Origin: Lanius collurio
Taxonomy: Eukaryota > Chordata > Aves > Passeriformes > Laniidae
Direction of reading: 5' to 3'
Length of the DNA stretch: 64,000 bases
Assembly: GCA_020086605.1 (NCBI GenBank)
Contig: JACBWW010000016.1
Coordinates: forward strand, 992,986-1,056,985
Below the pieces are notes generated by a model. That model made no database searches. It was given only the letters and a program-made list of their open reading frames with translations, and was not told the DNA's origin. Positions within the stretch are counted from its first letter, which is position 1, and each line of letters begins with the position of its first letter. Shown here one piece after another: positions 51,001 through 62,100 of the stretch. The translations under genes were made by a program, and so were the position numbers.

Positions 51001-51479
51001 CATTTGTACTTGAAACTGAACAAGAAGAGAGTATTACATGAGTTGAAAAATAAAAAATTAAGTCCCCCATGAAAATGAAGGCAACCAAAATAACTCACAA
51101 ATCTAGGCTGAAGTCAGTCAATGACAGAACAACAGAAGTCTTCCTTTCCTTCCTTAAATATTGAAATGTTTCACTTCAGCATTTTCAGGCTGAAGCAGTT
51201 TGCTTTATTGAGCATTATTTAATTTGAAACTTTCTTTTTTATTTGCATTTTCAATAGACTTAAATTTAAAAGGAAAAGGGTTGTGGTTTTTTAGCTTGAC
51301 TTTTTTAAAGGATGGAATAGCCTCCAAGCAAATCAGGAGATTTTGTTACTGGTCAAGCAAAATGCTTTTGGTAGACCCAAAATGAATCGAGCTTTCCTCA
51401 TTATATTAAGTCTTTCCTCTTCAATTTCAAAACCAGAATCTTCCACCACTAGAAGAAACCAGTAATCCTTGTTTTCACC

Positions 51480-51760
51480 TTTCTGCTGCAGCAGTCAAGG
51501 GTCTGATTTTGGTTGGTCCTGTTTCAATCAGAGCTCGCTTTATTACCCTCTCGATGTATTGCAGGCTGAGGTCTGTGATATCAGAGTTTGCAGCCAGGGT
51601 GTGGCACAGATCTCTCTCCAGCTATCTCAGATAGCTCACCAATGAGTTGCTAAGCCTCCCTGGCCAGCAGCCTGCTTGTCTGCAGGCTTTATAGCTCCGG
51701 TTCAAACTCTGCCAGTGACACCAGCACTTGGAAATCCTTATTAGTACCTGGCCCTGATAA
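51480..51760. promoter_or_regulatory. candidate regulatory block with inverted GATA pair
   Basis: At 51620-51636, AGCTATCT and AGATAGCT face each other around one C, giving an odd 17-base palindrome with two opposed GATA cores. The surrounding sequence keeps isolated CpGs (GCTCGCTTT, CCTCTCGATG, CTCCGGTTC) and lacks any protein-like frame. Called on motif and texture only. Confidence 0.3.
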
Positions 51761-54251
51761 GCCTGTGGGTGTCAGCCGGTGTGCAGTCATGGCATTGTTC
51801 AAAAACTAAAGTAAACACTCTCCTCCCACAGAAAGTGCTGCAAAAAAACCCTCTACACAAACACTGTGAAAGGCAGCAACCAACTGATGGGGGGACTTTC
51901 CAAAGCCATGGGAAGAAGTTACCCCCTAAAGCCTTGGTGAGATCCAAGCACTGCAATCCTTTGAAAACTTCCTCACTGATCCAGCCTTGGCAGAGAGCAG
52001 TTCACTCAGAGCATCCATAAACACATGGGGTTTTATATCTTCTTTTTGTGTGCTTGTTATAGAGACAAAGCATCGACATTTTGTGAACTTTATTGCAGGA
52101 AAGACACAATGTTTCATCTTAAAGACTTCCAAATTGTAGCAGGCGTTATCTGTGGGGTGGCCAGTGGCCAAGGCTGCAGGTGGAGGCAGATCATCCCCTG
52201 GAGCTCAGTGAGTGCTCAGGAGCTGGGGGGGGCCACAGCCCCTCCAGACATGGGTAGAGTTTGTTCAGAGTGACACTGGAGTGCTGCACACACAATTTGC
52301 TGTGCTACCTCTGAGCAGCTGTTTACAGTGCTGAGGATATCCTGGCTGACATGGGCTCCCCTCACCTATCATCGTGGCTGCAGGACAGTACCAGGCAGCT
52401 GAGGGATGGTGAGGTCCTAACCCTGCACATCTGCCTGTCACAGCTTCAGTGCTTGCAGGATGGGGAGGGGACTCAAACTAGTGCGTGTCCTGAAGTGCCT
52501 GCAGCTGCTGGTCTCCACATTGGCTCCTTGGTCGTTCTGCCGTGTATTTGTGTTCTTTGGATTTGTGTTGCAGACATCTCCAGAGACCCCAAACAAGGTG
52601 GCTATGCTCTGGACAAGGCTTCATGGAGAGTGTCTTGCTGCAAGGATACAGGAAAAATGAGTGTTTGTTTTGCAAACAGGTAGGTGTTGTCACACATCCT
52701 CCTTTGGCACTGAACACATGGAGCCAAAGCAGCCTGCACTGATTCAGTGCCAGGCCTCCAGCACACAAACAGCAGCACTTCTGGGGCACTTTGTGGGAAT
52801 GCAGCAGGGTGGGAGCAGAATCCCTCACCACTCCCTGAGGAGCAGCAGCATTTCACTTGCAAAAGGGAATGCTCTCAGCCCACCAACACATTGGATTGAA
52901 GAGCTGGGAGAAGTGAGAGGACAACATCCTCCTTGTGTGGCTGGAAGGAGAGACATGAACTGGTCAACACATGCCGGGCTCGGCTGTCACATTGAGGCTA
53001 ACTGGCACTTTATGGTAATAAAGAGATTTTCACATCATATAATACTCTACTGCAAATACATATTCCAAGCACTGCTGGCTCTTGGGTTTGGCAGCCATCT
53101 GTCCTTCTGTCTTGCCCTGAAAAGACAAGAATTTCCCACACAGACTCTTGCAGAGGTGGCAGGAGCTGCATGGCTGGCTGGCACCCAGAGTGGTACAGCT
53201 GGTGGTGCAGACGTGTGTGCCCATGGGGAGGGAGATGGGGCTGTGACAGCAGTGGGAAGAGGTGGGGCTGGTGTGGGAAATGTCACAGGAACAGGGATGG
53301 GAGAGGTGTCAGGAGCTGGCCAGCCCTCAGCTGGCAGCCAGCACACCCCAATGGGATGTGGGTTGTCTCCAGTGGGACAAAAAAATGGAGCAGAAAGCAA
53401 GGTTGCAGAGCAGCCTGAACCCATGGGGGATCTGTGGGTCCCCATCTCTGGAACCTGTGTGGGGATCCACACGCCTGAAGTCTCCAAAACCTGTATCGCC
53501 CTGTCCCAGGGCTGCACTGACTTTGCCCAGCAGATGTTTATTGTTAAAAATATCTGGAGACTGTGGTGGTCAATTCTCTCCACATTTTGCTGCCCTGACT
53601 CCTCATCTCTAGCTTGAGTCTTGCTTTCTTCTTCACCTACCCTCCACAGGCCCTGAAAACACAGGCCCTGTCTGTTTACAGATGTTCTTTATATATTTAA
53701 AGACTATTATCATGTATTTTCCCCCACACTTCTCTCCCATCCGGACTAAGCAAGCACAGTTCATTCTCTCGAGCGTGGAACAAGTTTGCTTGATGAATAC
53801 TCAATTTGTTTAGTGCAGTGGTTCTAATCACTCAAGTTATGCCAAAGATAACAAGCCTTTAGCAAATTTCTATTCAAATCTTTAGTTCTCAACTGTTTTG
53901 AGAGCTAGATTATAGTTTTTACACAAAGGGTTAGAATGAAAGCAATTGCTTTCTAGTTTTTCTGTATATATTTGAATTACAACTTTTACATTAGGCAATG
54001 CAATTAAAAGCATTCTAGAACTGTCATGAAGTATTAATCTTGGGATTATAAAAAGTATTCTTTTAATGATATGTAGGATCTTTAAAAGGAATAAGCTGCA
54101 ACAATATTCCTTAAACTGTATAAAAATATATATCAATAATTGCTCATTTCCACTTGTCTTACTGCTCAGCTCTGGTTTTGCCAGCCAAAAGGTAAATTTA
54201 TAATCTTCAGGATATTTCTGGTAGTAATGATCTTTATTTTGTTTTACCAGC

Positions 54252-54277
54252 TTTTTTTTTTTTTTTTTTTTTTTTTT
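54252..54277 (+). repeat. poly-T tract (26)
   Basis: Twenty-six uninterrupted T, the longest homopolymer in the window, inside AT-rich sequence. It could be the poly-A tail of an old minus-strand retroposon, but no body was recognised. Confidence 0.95.
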
Positions 54278-57200
54278 ATGGTGCTTTTAATAAGCCAGCT
54301 TTTAATCCTGTTTAGATTTTTTTTTATATAAATATTTTAAGATGAGGAATTACAACACAATATGTTTGTCTGTATGGAAAATGTATCTTAAATACTCACA
54401 GAAAAATGTCAGTAGGAATTTTTTTTTATTTTACAAAAACATTTATATTGCATGCTGAGCTTCCTTCCAGTTCAGATTTTAGTTTTTGAAAGCCGAACTT
54501 ATCTTAAGGTAAAAGCTCAAAAGTTGAAACATGAAAACATGGGGTGGAGGCCATAAAAGCTGAGAAGTGTTGAGGCTCAGTTTCAAAGCAAACACATCAC
54601 TGTAATGAGAAGTGTCCTGCAAAAACACCCTGCTCTCTCCACCCAGCTCTGCTGGTCTCCAGCTCTGAACAGGAGGCAGAGAGGAGCAGGTTTAGCCCTG
54701 CAATGGTGTGGAGTCCCTGTGGGACCATCTCCCACAAGTTTGGCTGCTGACAGCCCAGAGTACCCTTGGGACGTCTGCGTCTTCCCTAAGAAAATGCATA
54801 CAGATCCACAAATCAAAAGATGTTGAAAACCTTTGGTTTATCTTGTTTAAAAAACAGTAAGTTTTATGACACTTTTTTCACTCACTAGCTCTTTAGATAA
54901 GTGGATTTTGGTTTCCCTATGAAATTCTTACAAACCAAAAGACTGCCTTGGTTCCAGAAATGACAGTGCTGACTTAATTGCACTTACGAGGCAGTTAAGG
55001 GAACAGAAACTGAAGAGAAGGAATAATGCTCTACTTTTTATTTCACTTTTCTCTCCTTGCCCCATAATGCAAATAATTGATTTTACAGCACAAACTCTAC
55101 TTCCATAGATACACTGACATTTTTGCATCAGTCCCCAAGCCAGCCCATTGCAGTACTGATGGTAACTGCAGGCTAACACTGAGGTTACGTGTTTGAAGTG
55201 TTGCAGGGGTTTGAACCACTGCCTACAGTTTTGAGTGCAGACTAAGGCAGGGTAAAACACCCAGCACCCACTGCTAACCTCCCCCAGTGCTGAGGGGCTG
55301 TAACAGCCTCCTCTCATTGCACTTGGAGCCTACAACCCGAGTGGTCAGGAGGAGGCTGGTGCAGAGCCTGGCACTTCCCTGGACCTGCCCAGGAAGGCCC
55401 AGTTAAAGAATCAGGCATCAGCACATGGTTGAAGTTAAAGACACGCTCAGGCTGTTTTGGATCTGGGCCTGGCCGCCAGGCTAATTCCCACATTGGCTTC
55501 TGCGTCTGGAACGTCCTGACTTTGGGGTGTTTAACCAGAGAAAAAACCCACTGCATGCAGACAGCAGTGTTGAGACAAAGCTCTGGGCAGAATCTAATCC
55601 ACAGCCCTTGGAAAATGGGCAATACTTGGTTGCCTTCAGCCGGCTGCAGAGGAGTTACAGCTCTGTGCACGCGTGTTTGCAGCCTCCACACCTGAAGTGC
55701 CCTCTTACGTTCAGAGGTGTGCTAAGAAATTAAATTTTTCATATCAGGCTTTGAAGCCTGAGGCAGTTCAGCAGAAAATCAACAAAATAAATTTTCATAG
55801 ATCTCAAAAGTGTATTTAAAGGACAGATTAAATCCTCAGTTATTATCAAAAGGAAAGGCCTGTTCCTTTCTCTCACAGTGATATGGTTTATCTGGACAAA
55901 ATAGTTCTTCCTAAGGCAGCCTGTGTTTCCTCTGCTAAAAGATGGGGTAGTATTGACATGGGTACACTTTGATAGATTTATTTTCATTAGAGAGAGGGCT
56001 AAAGTGATCTAGGAATTTTTGACTGTGCTATTTTTAGGAAGATTTTTTCCCCAGGTCTCTTGAATTATTTGCCAGAGTCCTTGGAAGGTCATGATAGAGT
56101 CTGAAACATAAGCAGGAAGGAAACTATCCTTCCCTACGCAAGCCTTTCTCTGTCTCCCATTAGGGCTCAGTCCTTTACTAGGAAAATGTTGCTTTATGAG
56201 TTACTGTAGCAAAGTGCAGAGCAGTGCAAGAATCGAGTTTAAAATATACTTCTAGTTCAGGGAGACCCTCCATGGAAGATCATATTTGGCTCCTAAAAAC
56301 CACAGAAGTTTTCAGTCTGAAACCAATGCAAATTGAAATTATGTCCCTGGTACAAATTTCTTCTGTCCTGGGTTGAAATGGCATCTGAGATCTGACCCTG
56401 AGGTCTGACCTGGGCAGCCCAATTTGCCAGCCCATGATGACATTTCCACACTGATTTGGGAACTGAACAAGAAAAGATGTTTTTGTGATCTGTTGGTGCT
56501 GGCTGCTTCTACTCACCAGACTCCAGGGCAATTAGGCCAAGAGAAAACGGATGCAGCAGTCACGGAGGTCTCCAGGTCTGCTCATGAGAGAGCAGCTCTT
56601 GAAGCACAAAAAGATACAGGACTCAAATCCAGCCCCAGACATTAAAGGAAGGTTTGTGTTGTTCCTGGGGATATCAATCCAGGAGGTGGAAAAGGTTCCT
56701 ATTTTCTCCTTATCTTGCCTTGTCCAGCCTGCACTGTAGCAGCATTTGCCTGGAAAACACTTCTTTCCTAGGTGGAAAACATTCAGTGCCATGTTTTGCT
56801 CACAGGACTTTAATCAGCCAGAGAACACGGCCAGCCTCTGTTTTCTAAACCTGCTGTTGGTAAATGCTCCGTGAAATGACTTCACTGTGCCGTAATTGTT
56901 CCTGGAGCAAGCTGGCCCAATGGCTGGCAATTAAACCTTGGGCTGATGGAAACTGTTAACAGGGATTGCTGCTTTGCCCATAGCGTTGGAGTTAACAACT
57001 CCAAACTCTTTCTACTTTTTCTATAAAATGCATGGGAGCTTTGTGCCTGGAATATCTGCAGCAATAAACTGCCTATGGTGCTTCACTTGTGTATATAGTG
57101 CTAAAACTTGCAAGAAGAAAGAACTGAGGTTCAAAATGAGATCTGGTGTTTGTACTTGGCAAAGCACATTCAGTCGATATCTGTGGGTTTGGTATAGCCC

Positions 57201-57639
57201 ATTACTGTGATTTAGACATCAGATTTAGATTAACGATTCTTATATAATCATCTAAAAGGGAATTAGGTGCCTACACATTGTTGTAAGCCAACCCTTGTAG
57301 GGCTGGCCAACACTGTTCCATTGTAAAATTCAAACTGACACCTGGTTCTGCCATCTGGACTCCCTGGAGCTTGAGAGCGTTTGAGTCAAGGTTGGATTAT
57401 GGTTCCCATTCAGATCTCTCCTGTCCTCAGTCAGGTTTCCCAGAGAAGCCAAAATCCTGTGTGAAGGGCTGCTCAGCATCCCTCGGCCTGAGACTTACCC
57501 AGGAAGGACTTCCTGGATGAGATGACTGCGCTCTCCTTCTCCTCTGCTGCATCAGCAACTCTGCTTGGCACCAAGTCCTACAGCTAAGCTGCAGGTGAAA
57601 AATGGTGACACTCCTGTTCCCCCAAGGCACTCAAATCGG

Positions 57640-57900
57640 ATCAGAAACGCTTAACGCCTGCCAGCTCAGGCCGCTTCCCCTGCAAGTGGTATTTATGGGA
57701 TGCGTTAGTCACGGGAGCTGCTGGAAGTGCGGCCGCGTCAATCGCAGCGTCCTACACAGCCATGGAGTTACGGGGTTGCTCGGGGAGGCAGCAGTGCTTC
57801 GGAGCTTAACTAATCCCTTACAGACCGGAGCCGGGCAGGGACGTGGGGAGGCACTGAAAACATTCCGGTTTACTGCCCATGATGTATTATTTAAGCCTCC
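57640..57900. promoter_or_regulatory. CpG-bearing block 1.2 kb upstream of GORAB
   Basis: This short region is dense in CpG for its surroundings (AAACGCTTAACGCC, GATGCGTTAGTCACGG, GTGCGGCCGCGTCAATCGCA, GTTACGGGG, TTCGGAGC, GACCGGAGCCGGG). It sits about 1.2 kb before the GORAB start codon and just before the CR1 insertion. It could be a promoter-proximal enhancer or an upstream alternative promoter. No open frame resembles a protein exon. Confidence 0.3.
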
Positions 57901-58184
57901 CCTGGGCTGCTGCAGCTAAGCCTGGGGCTCGTGCCTTTGTGCTCCTGCCGGCTCTTTGCCAGTGGGAGGTGAACTTGTCTTTAGGGCCTCTGACAGGCTT
58001 ACAGCAGCCACAAGAGTTTGGCATGGACAGGAAAATGTTTATTTTTGTGGATACTGAGGGATAATGCTATAGATTGTGGGTCTTTTCAGTTTATACCTAA
58101 GGATGAGTATGTGTACTCCTGTGCACAATGGTCAAAGCAGATCTCAAGAAACACCAGTATGGGCAAAATAATACTTTTCCCTGA

Positions 58185-58512
58185 TGGCCTCCAGTGCCTA
58201 AAGGGCGCTTATGAAGAGGGTGAGTGACTTTTTACATGGGCAGATTGTGATGGAGCAAGAGGGAATGGTTTTAAACTGAAGGAGGAGAGACTGAGTTTAG
58301 ATATTTGGAAGTTCTTCCCTGTGAGGATGGTGAGGCACTGACACAGATTGCCCAGAGAAGCTGTGGATGCTCCAGCCCTTCAAATGTTCAAAGCCAGGTT
58401 GGACAGGGCTTGGAGCAACCTCACGTAGTGGAAGATGTCCCTGCCCATCACAGGGGTTTGCAACTGGTTGAACTTGAACGTCCCTTCCAGTTCAAACCTT
58501 TCAGGGATTCCC
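58185..58512 (+). mobile_element. CR1 LINE 3' end
   Basis: About 330 bases follow the avian CR1 3' region closely. They include GAATGGTTTTAAACTGAAGG, then GTGAGGATGGTGAGGCACTG, TTGCCCAGAGAAGCTGTGGA, AGCCAGGTTGGACAGGGCTT and GAACGTCCCTTCCAGTTC near the end. It is 5' truncated, lacks the reverse transcriptase and cannot move. It lies in sense orientation about 0.5 kb upstream of the GORAB start codon. Confidence 0.92.
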
Positions 58513-58709
58513 TGATTTCCTCACAGTGTTGTCACTGTAACTTACTAGACATGCTGGAGCAGGATCTCACCTACTCTTACAGCTACTTAATTACGAATTA
58601 TAAATTACATGGTGGTACGTGTGATGTTCCTTGAAGTTTGTATGCTTTTTTCGGGAGTGGCTTCTCCTCTCTATTTAAATCTCATTAGCCGGGACCCACT
58701 GAGCCCTGT

Positions 58710-58774
58710 ACGGTCACAGGATGGACTCGATGAGCTCAGAAGTTCTTTCCAACCTAATTGGCTCTGTGATTCTT
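58710..58774 (+). mobile_element. CR1-type 3' terminal fragment
   Basis: ATGGACTCGATGAGCTCAGA followed by TTCTTTCCAACCTAATTGG and CTCTGTGATTCTT matches the conserved terminal segment shared by avian CR1 elements (GATGATCT, TTCCAACC, TGTGATTCT). Some avian LTR elements carry a similar tail, so the family is not certain. It ends only about 60 bases before the CpG island of GORAB. Confidence 0.65.
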
Positions 58775-58899
58775 TACGGCACTAGGTTCTCAAGAGCCTC
58801 CGGGATGTGCCCACTAGGGCAGTTTCCTCCGGAGCATGGGCGATCTACGGACCTCGCGGCCCCACACGGACCGAGCCCTCTCTCTCCTGCCCCCTCAGG

Positions 58900-58911
58900 C
58901 CGCCATCTTGG
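58900..58911 (-). promoter_or_regulatory. YY1 site in GORAB promoter
   Basis: CCGCCATCTTGG on the + strand is the complement of the YY1 consensus core (AAGATGGCGGC). In TATA-less promoters this motif usually lies within a few tens of bases downstream of the transcription start and helps set direction, which fits its position about 125 bases before the start codon. Confidence 0.7.
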
Positions 58912-59036
58912 CCGCCCCGCCCGCCGCCGCCGCGGCGCGAGGCCCCCGGCCGGGCTGTCCGCGGCGTTCGCCTGCGGCGGTGGCGCGGCGGTGTCGGGGC
59001 AGCCGCGGGGCCTGCGCGGCGGGAGGAGGGAGCGCC

Positions 59037-59100
59037 ATGGCCGAGGCCTGGGCCGGCTTCTCGCAGGAGGAGCTGCGGCGGCTGCGGGGGCAGCGCCCAG
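59037..59100 (+). CDS. GORAB: GORAB coding exon 1
   Basis: The exon encodes residues 1-21 plus the first base of codon 22. The start ATG at 59037 has a strong context (GCGCCATGG), and [16 protein letters not shown] aligns with the conserved N-terminus of the family. An in-frame ATG at 58836 would add 67 Ala/Arg/Pro-rich residues from the CpG island. Human records include a shorter N-terminal extension, so upstream initiation cannot be excluded, but the peptide here looks like translated 5' UTR. The donor is CCAG followed by GTACGG. Confidence 0.92.
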
Positions 59101-62100
59101 GTACGGACCGCGCCGCGAGCGCCCGGGGAGCGGGGACAGCGGGGCCGGGAGCTGTGCGGAGGAAGACCCTTGGCCTCGGCACCCCGTCAGCCCCCGCAGC
59201 TGCACCTGCCTCCCATCGCTCCTCAGCACCCCATCTCCGCAGCCGCTCCACCCACAGCTCTGTCCTTCTCCTCAGCCCCTCCATCCGCATCTCTGTCCTT
59301 CCTCTCAGCCACTCCATCCACATCCCTATCCCTCCCCTCAGCCCATCCATCCACATTTCTAACCCTTCCCTCAGCCCCTCCATTCACACCTCTGTCCCTC
59401 TCCCCAGCCCCTACCCCCCTCTGTCCCTCCCCTCAGCTCTGCCGGTCCATCCCCCGCATCAAACGCTTGTCCTTTCCCAGGCAGTCCGCGGGCCCTCCCA
59501 TCCAGCCCCATCTCTCCCTGCTCTCCTTATCCACCCCCTCTGCCCACCCGCAACTTCTCCCACAAAAATCCCAGACTCTCCAGCCCCTGCACCCACATCT
59601 CTGCCCAATACCCCACTCACGTTTCCAGCCTCCTCTTTGCCTGCTTGTTACCTCGTTCTTCCCCATTCTTCACTTCATTACCTGTTTGCCCACCAGGCTG
59701 GCAGGGACCTTTCCTTAGCCCTAGATCTGCCTCTCCGTGATCATCCCAAGAGTTACCTCACTCCTGCCTATGGTTTCTCTTTTAGGCCTGCAATCCAGGC
59801 CTCTTATTCCTCCCTCTCCTCATTTAGAGATACTGATATCCTTGAAAATTCCTGATTCTTAGACTAACACAGCATTTCAAGGCTCCTGAGGTTTCCTCCC
59901 CATTGCCTTCCCATGACACCCTGGCTTGTGTTTTCCTTATTTTGGTTTTTGCTTGCCACCACAGCTTTGTCAGAGTCTGTTTGATACTGAGATTTTTTTT
60001 CAATCCTGTTTCTCCACTGACAGATTTGTACGAGCCCTCGGAGCCGCAGCAGCAGCCTCGCCCCCAGGCTGTGACCAAGACTCGGAAGCAATTGCAACGG
60101 GAAAAAGCCCTCCAGCAGCAATGCCAGAAGCTGGGACTGCAGGGAGGAGCAGCCTCTGTCACTCCAGAGCAGTTGCTTTCTGCACTACAACCCAAGCCCT
60201 GTCACCCACAGCAGCCCGGGCCAGCACTTCGTCCTGCGGCTGGCGATCAAAGGCAAAGTGACAGCCAAGAGCAGCAGGAGGGAGTGACACCGGGAGAGCC
60301 TTGCAATGGCAGGGACAGTGCCCAACCCCACCCTGCAAAGCCCAACAACCAAGTGGAGAGAAAGAAAGTGGAATTGTTAGTAAGTCGGTAAAATCAAAGG
60401 GTGGGGTTTGTTATTCTGTATTGATTCATTTGTTTCATTGTGAAGTAAACTTTTGTGTGTCTGATAGGAAGTCTTGAGAGATAAAATCATTCATTTTTCT
60501 ATGTAGCAGCATCTGTGTGGAGAAACAGTTCGTGGCTCCTCTCAAATTCTAGACTCAGAAGGATCCAGGAGGTTGTGTTTTGCAGAGATGAGCCTTGAGA
60601 GGCTGTGGGTGATGGTTGTGCTGCCTGTAATTTCCCTGCCCAGCTGTGGGCTGGGATCAGCTGCCTGCAGTCCCTGCACCAGGATAGCAGCTCTTTGAGA
60701 AGTGAGATTCCTCCAGTGGGTGCAGCTCAGCAGTAGTACTGGCTGTTCATCTCGTTTTTGTGGTGAGAAAAGCACAGACACTGTTTGACTGGGAAGCTTT
60801 GCAGAGAGTTTTTTCTCACTGTGGAAAGCAAATGACATTTAGCTGCAACAGTCACCTCCTGATTCTGCTGGATTCATCTCAGCCTGGATGGTTGAATTTG
60901 AATCTTATTGAAAATATTTCTGTGTGTGAGGTTTTAGGAATAGGGTGATGAGGACAAATCTGAAGAGATGTGCAGAAATGTTTGTTAATAACTGAGTTAT
61001 TTGGGAATTTTTCAGTTCGGGCTCCCTGAAAGAAAGCATGAAGAACACAGTGTGGTGAAAGCAACAAAGCAGTTTTTTGTTTCTCCTAAACCCTGCCCAG
61101 TTGTGTTTACACAGGTTGTGCCCCCTCACCTGAGACCTGGCCTTCCATCTTTTGGGAATGGTTGTATCTCTTAGGAGATGTAGCCTAGGAAATGGAATCA
61201 GTATCAGTCCTTCCCTGGTGGCAAAAGTGAATTCTTGTTTTTACTCGTTGTTCATTTTCATTATAACTCTTACTAGCCTTTCCTTTGTATCCATTAAATT
61301 ATTTGGGAGTTGTATTGGAAAGCAGACCTGTGAAAGAATCTGTTTTATGGAAAAAACATTTCCAAAAAAGAGGCCATGTTGGCAGACTGAACAGATGGTG
61401 ACTTGTATCAGCCAGTAAGAAGCTTGAAAGTGCTTCTACCTGATAGGGAAGCACATCCTTTAAATGAAAAATTCCATCCCTTTCTGAAAAAGTGCTTCAT
61501 GCAGCTTATTTGGTTATGCAGATTTTAGTTCTGATCAGCAGGTTTCATCTTGAAGTGTTTTATTGGTCTGAATGGCATCCTGCAGATGATTTTTCTTTCC
61601 TCAGAACCAAAATGTGTTTGTTGTTCCTTCAACTTTTTTAAGAGTTTGCTCCAGAATATATGACAGTGAATATTTGTGTTACAATATGAGGAGCAGGGAG
61701 AGAAATGAACTTTCTATTAATTTTTTATGTTCTTGTCTATGAGCAGGCAGGAAAAATCCCGATGGGAAATCCTCCAGCAAGAGCAGCGGCTGATAGAAGA
61801 GAAGAATAAACGCAAGAAGGCACTCCTGGCCAGAGCTATTGCTGAGAGGTGGGGGCTGAGCCTGGGGAAGGGGTTACTCTTCATCTGCAACCAGTTGCAT
61901 ATCTTGATTTAAATGTCACTTTTTCCTCCTCTCTGTGCTCTGTGAGCAGCTGTGATGGACATTTCTGTTCGATAAGTGCTGGCTGAGAAGTTGTGACTAA
62001 GCTTTTCACACTTCCAAAGCTGCAGCTCTGTGCACAGATGGAAAGATTAATACACAACTCAAGGATTAGCTAAGTACTTGAATTTGTTAGTGAGGTCATA

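Larger units (their letters stand above)
48061..58184. other. intergenic stretch, no gene seen
   Basis: Unique sequence. The 318-codon frame at 52661-53617 is a Gly/Ala/Gln-rich chance frame in low-stop sequence, with a 178-codon frame opposite it. AT-rich sequence runs from about 53640 to 54560 with a 26-T tract. Candidate regulatory blocks at 51480-51760 and 57640-57900 are listed separately. Confidence 0.5.
58830..59190. promoter_or_regulatory. GORAB: GORAB CpG-island promoter
   Basis: The stretch is very GC-rich with dense CpG (CCGCCGCCGCGGCGCGAGG, CGGCGGTGGCGCGGCGGTG) and has GC boxes such as CCCCGCCC at about 58915-58922. There is no TATA box, as in most broadly expressed genes. The island covers the 5' UTR, exon 1 and the first donor site. 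The transcription start is probably near the YY1 site at 58900-58911, giving a 5' UTR of the order of 130 bases. A divergent transcript from the same island is possible, but nothing to the left supports one. Confidence 0.85.

Noticed and set aside
52661..53617. 318-codon open frame on the + strand
   Set aside because: No recognisable domain, Gly/Ala/Gln-biased in a low-stop GC-rich segment, an equally long frame on the opposite strand, and no promoter or splice pattern. Chance frame.
58721..59855. Long Pro/Ser-rich frames (213, 303 and 339 codons) over the GORAB promoter and intron 1
   Set aside because: They run through the 5' UTR, the exon 1 donor and the 33-bp minisatellite. Only 59037-59100 is real coding sequence.
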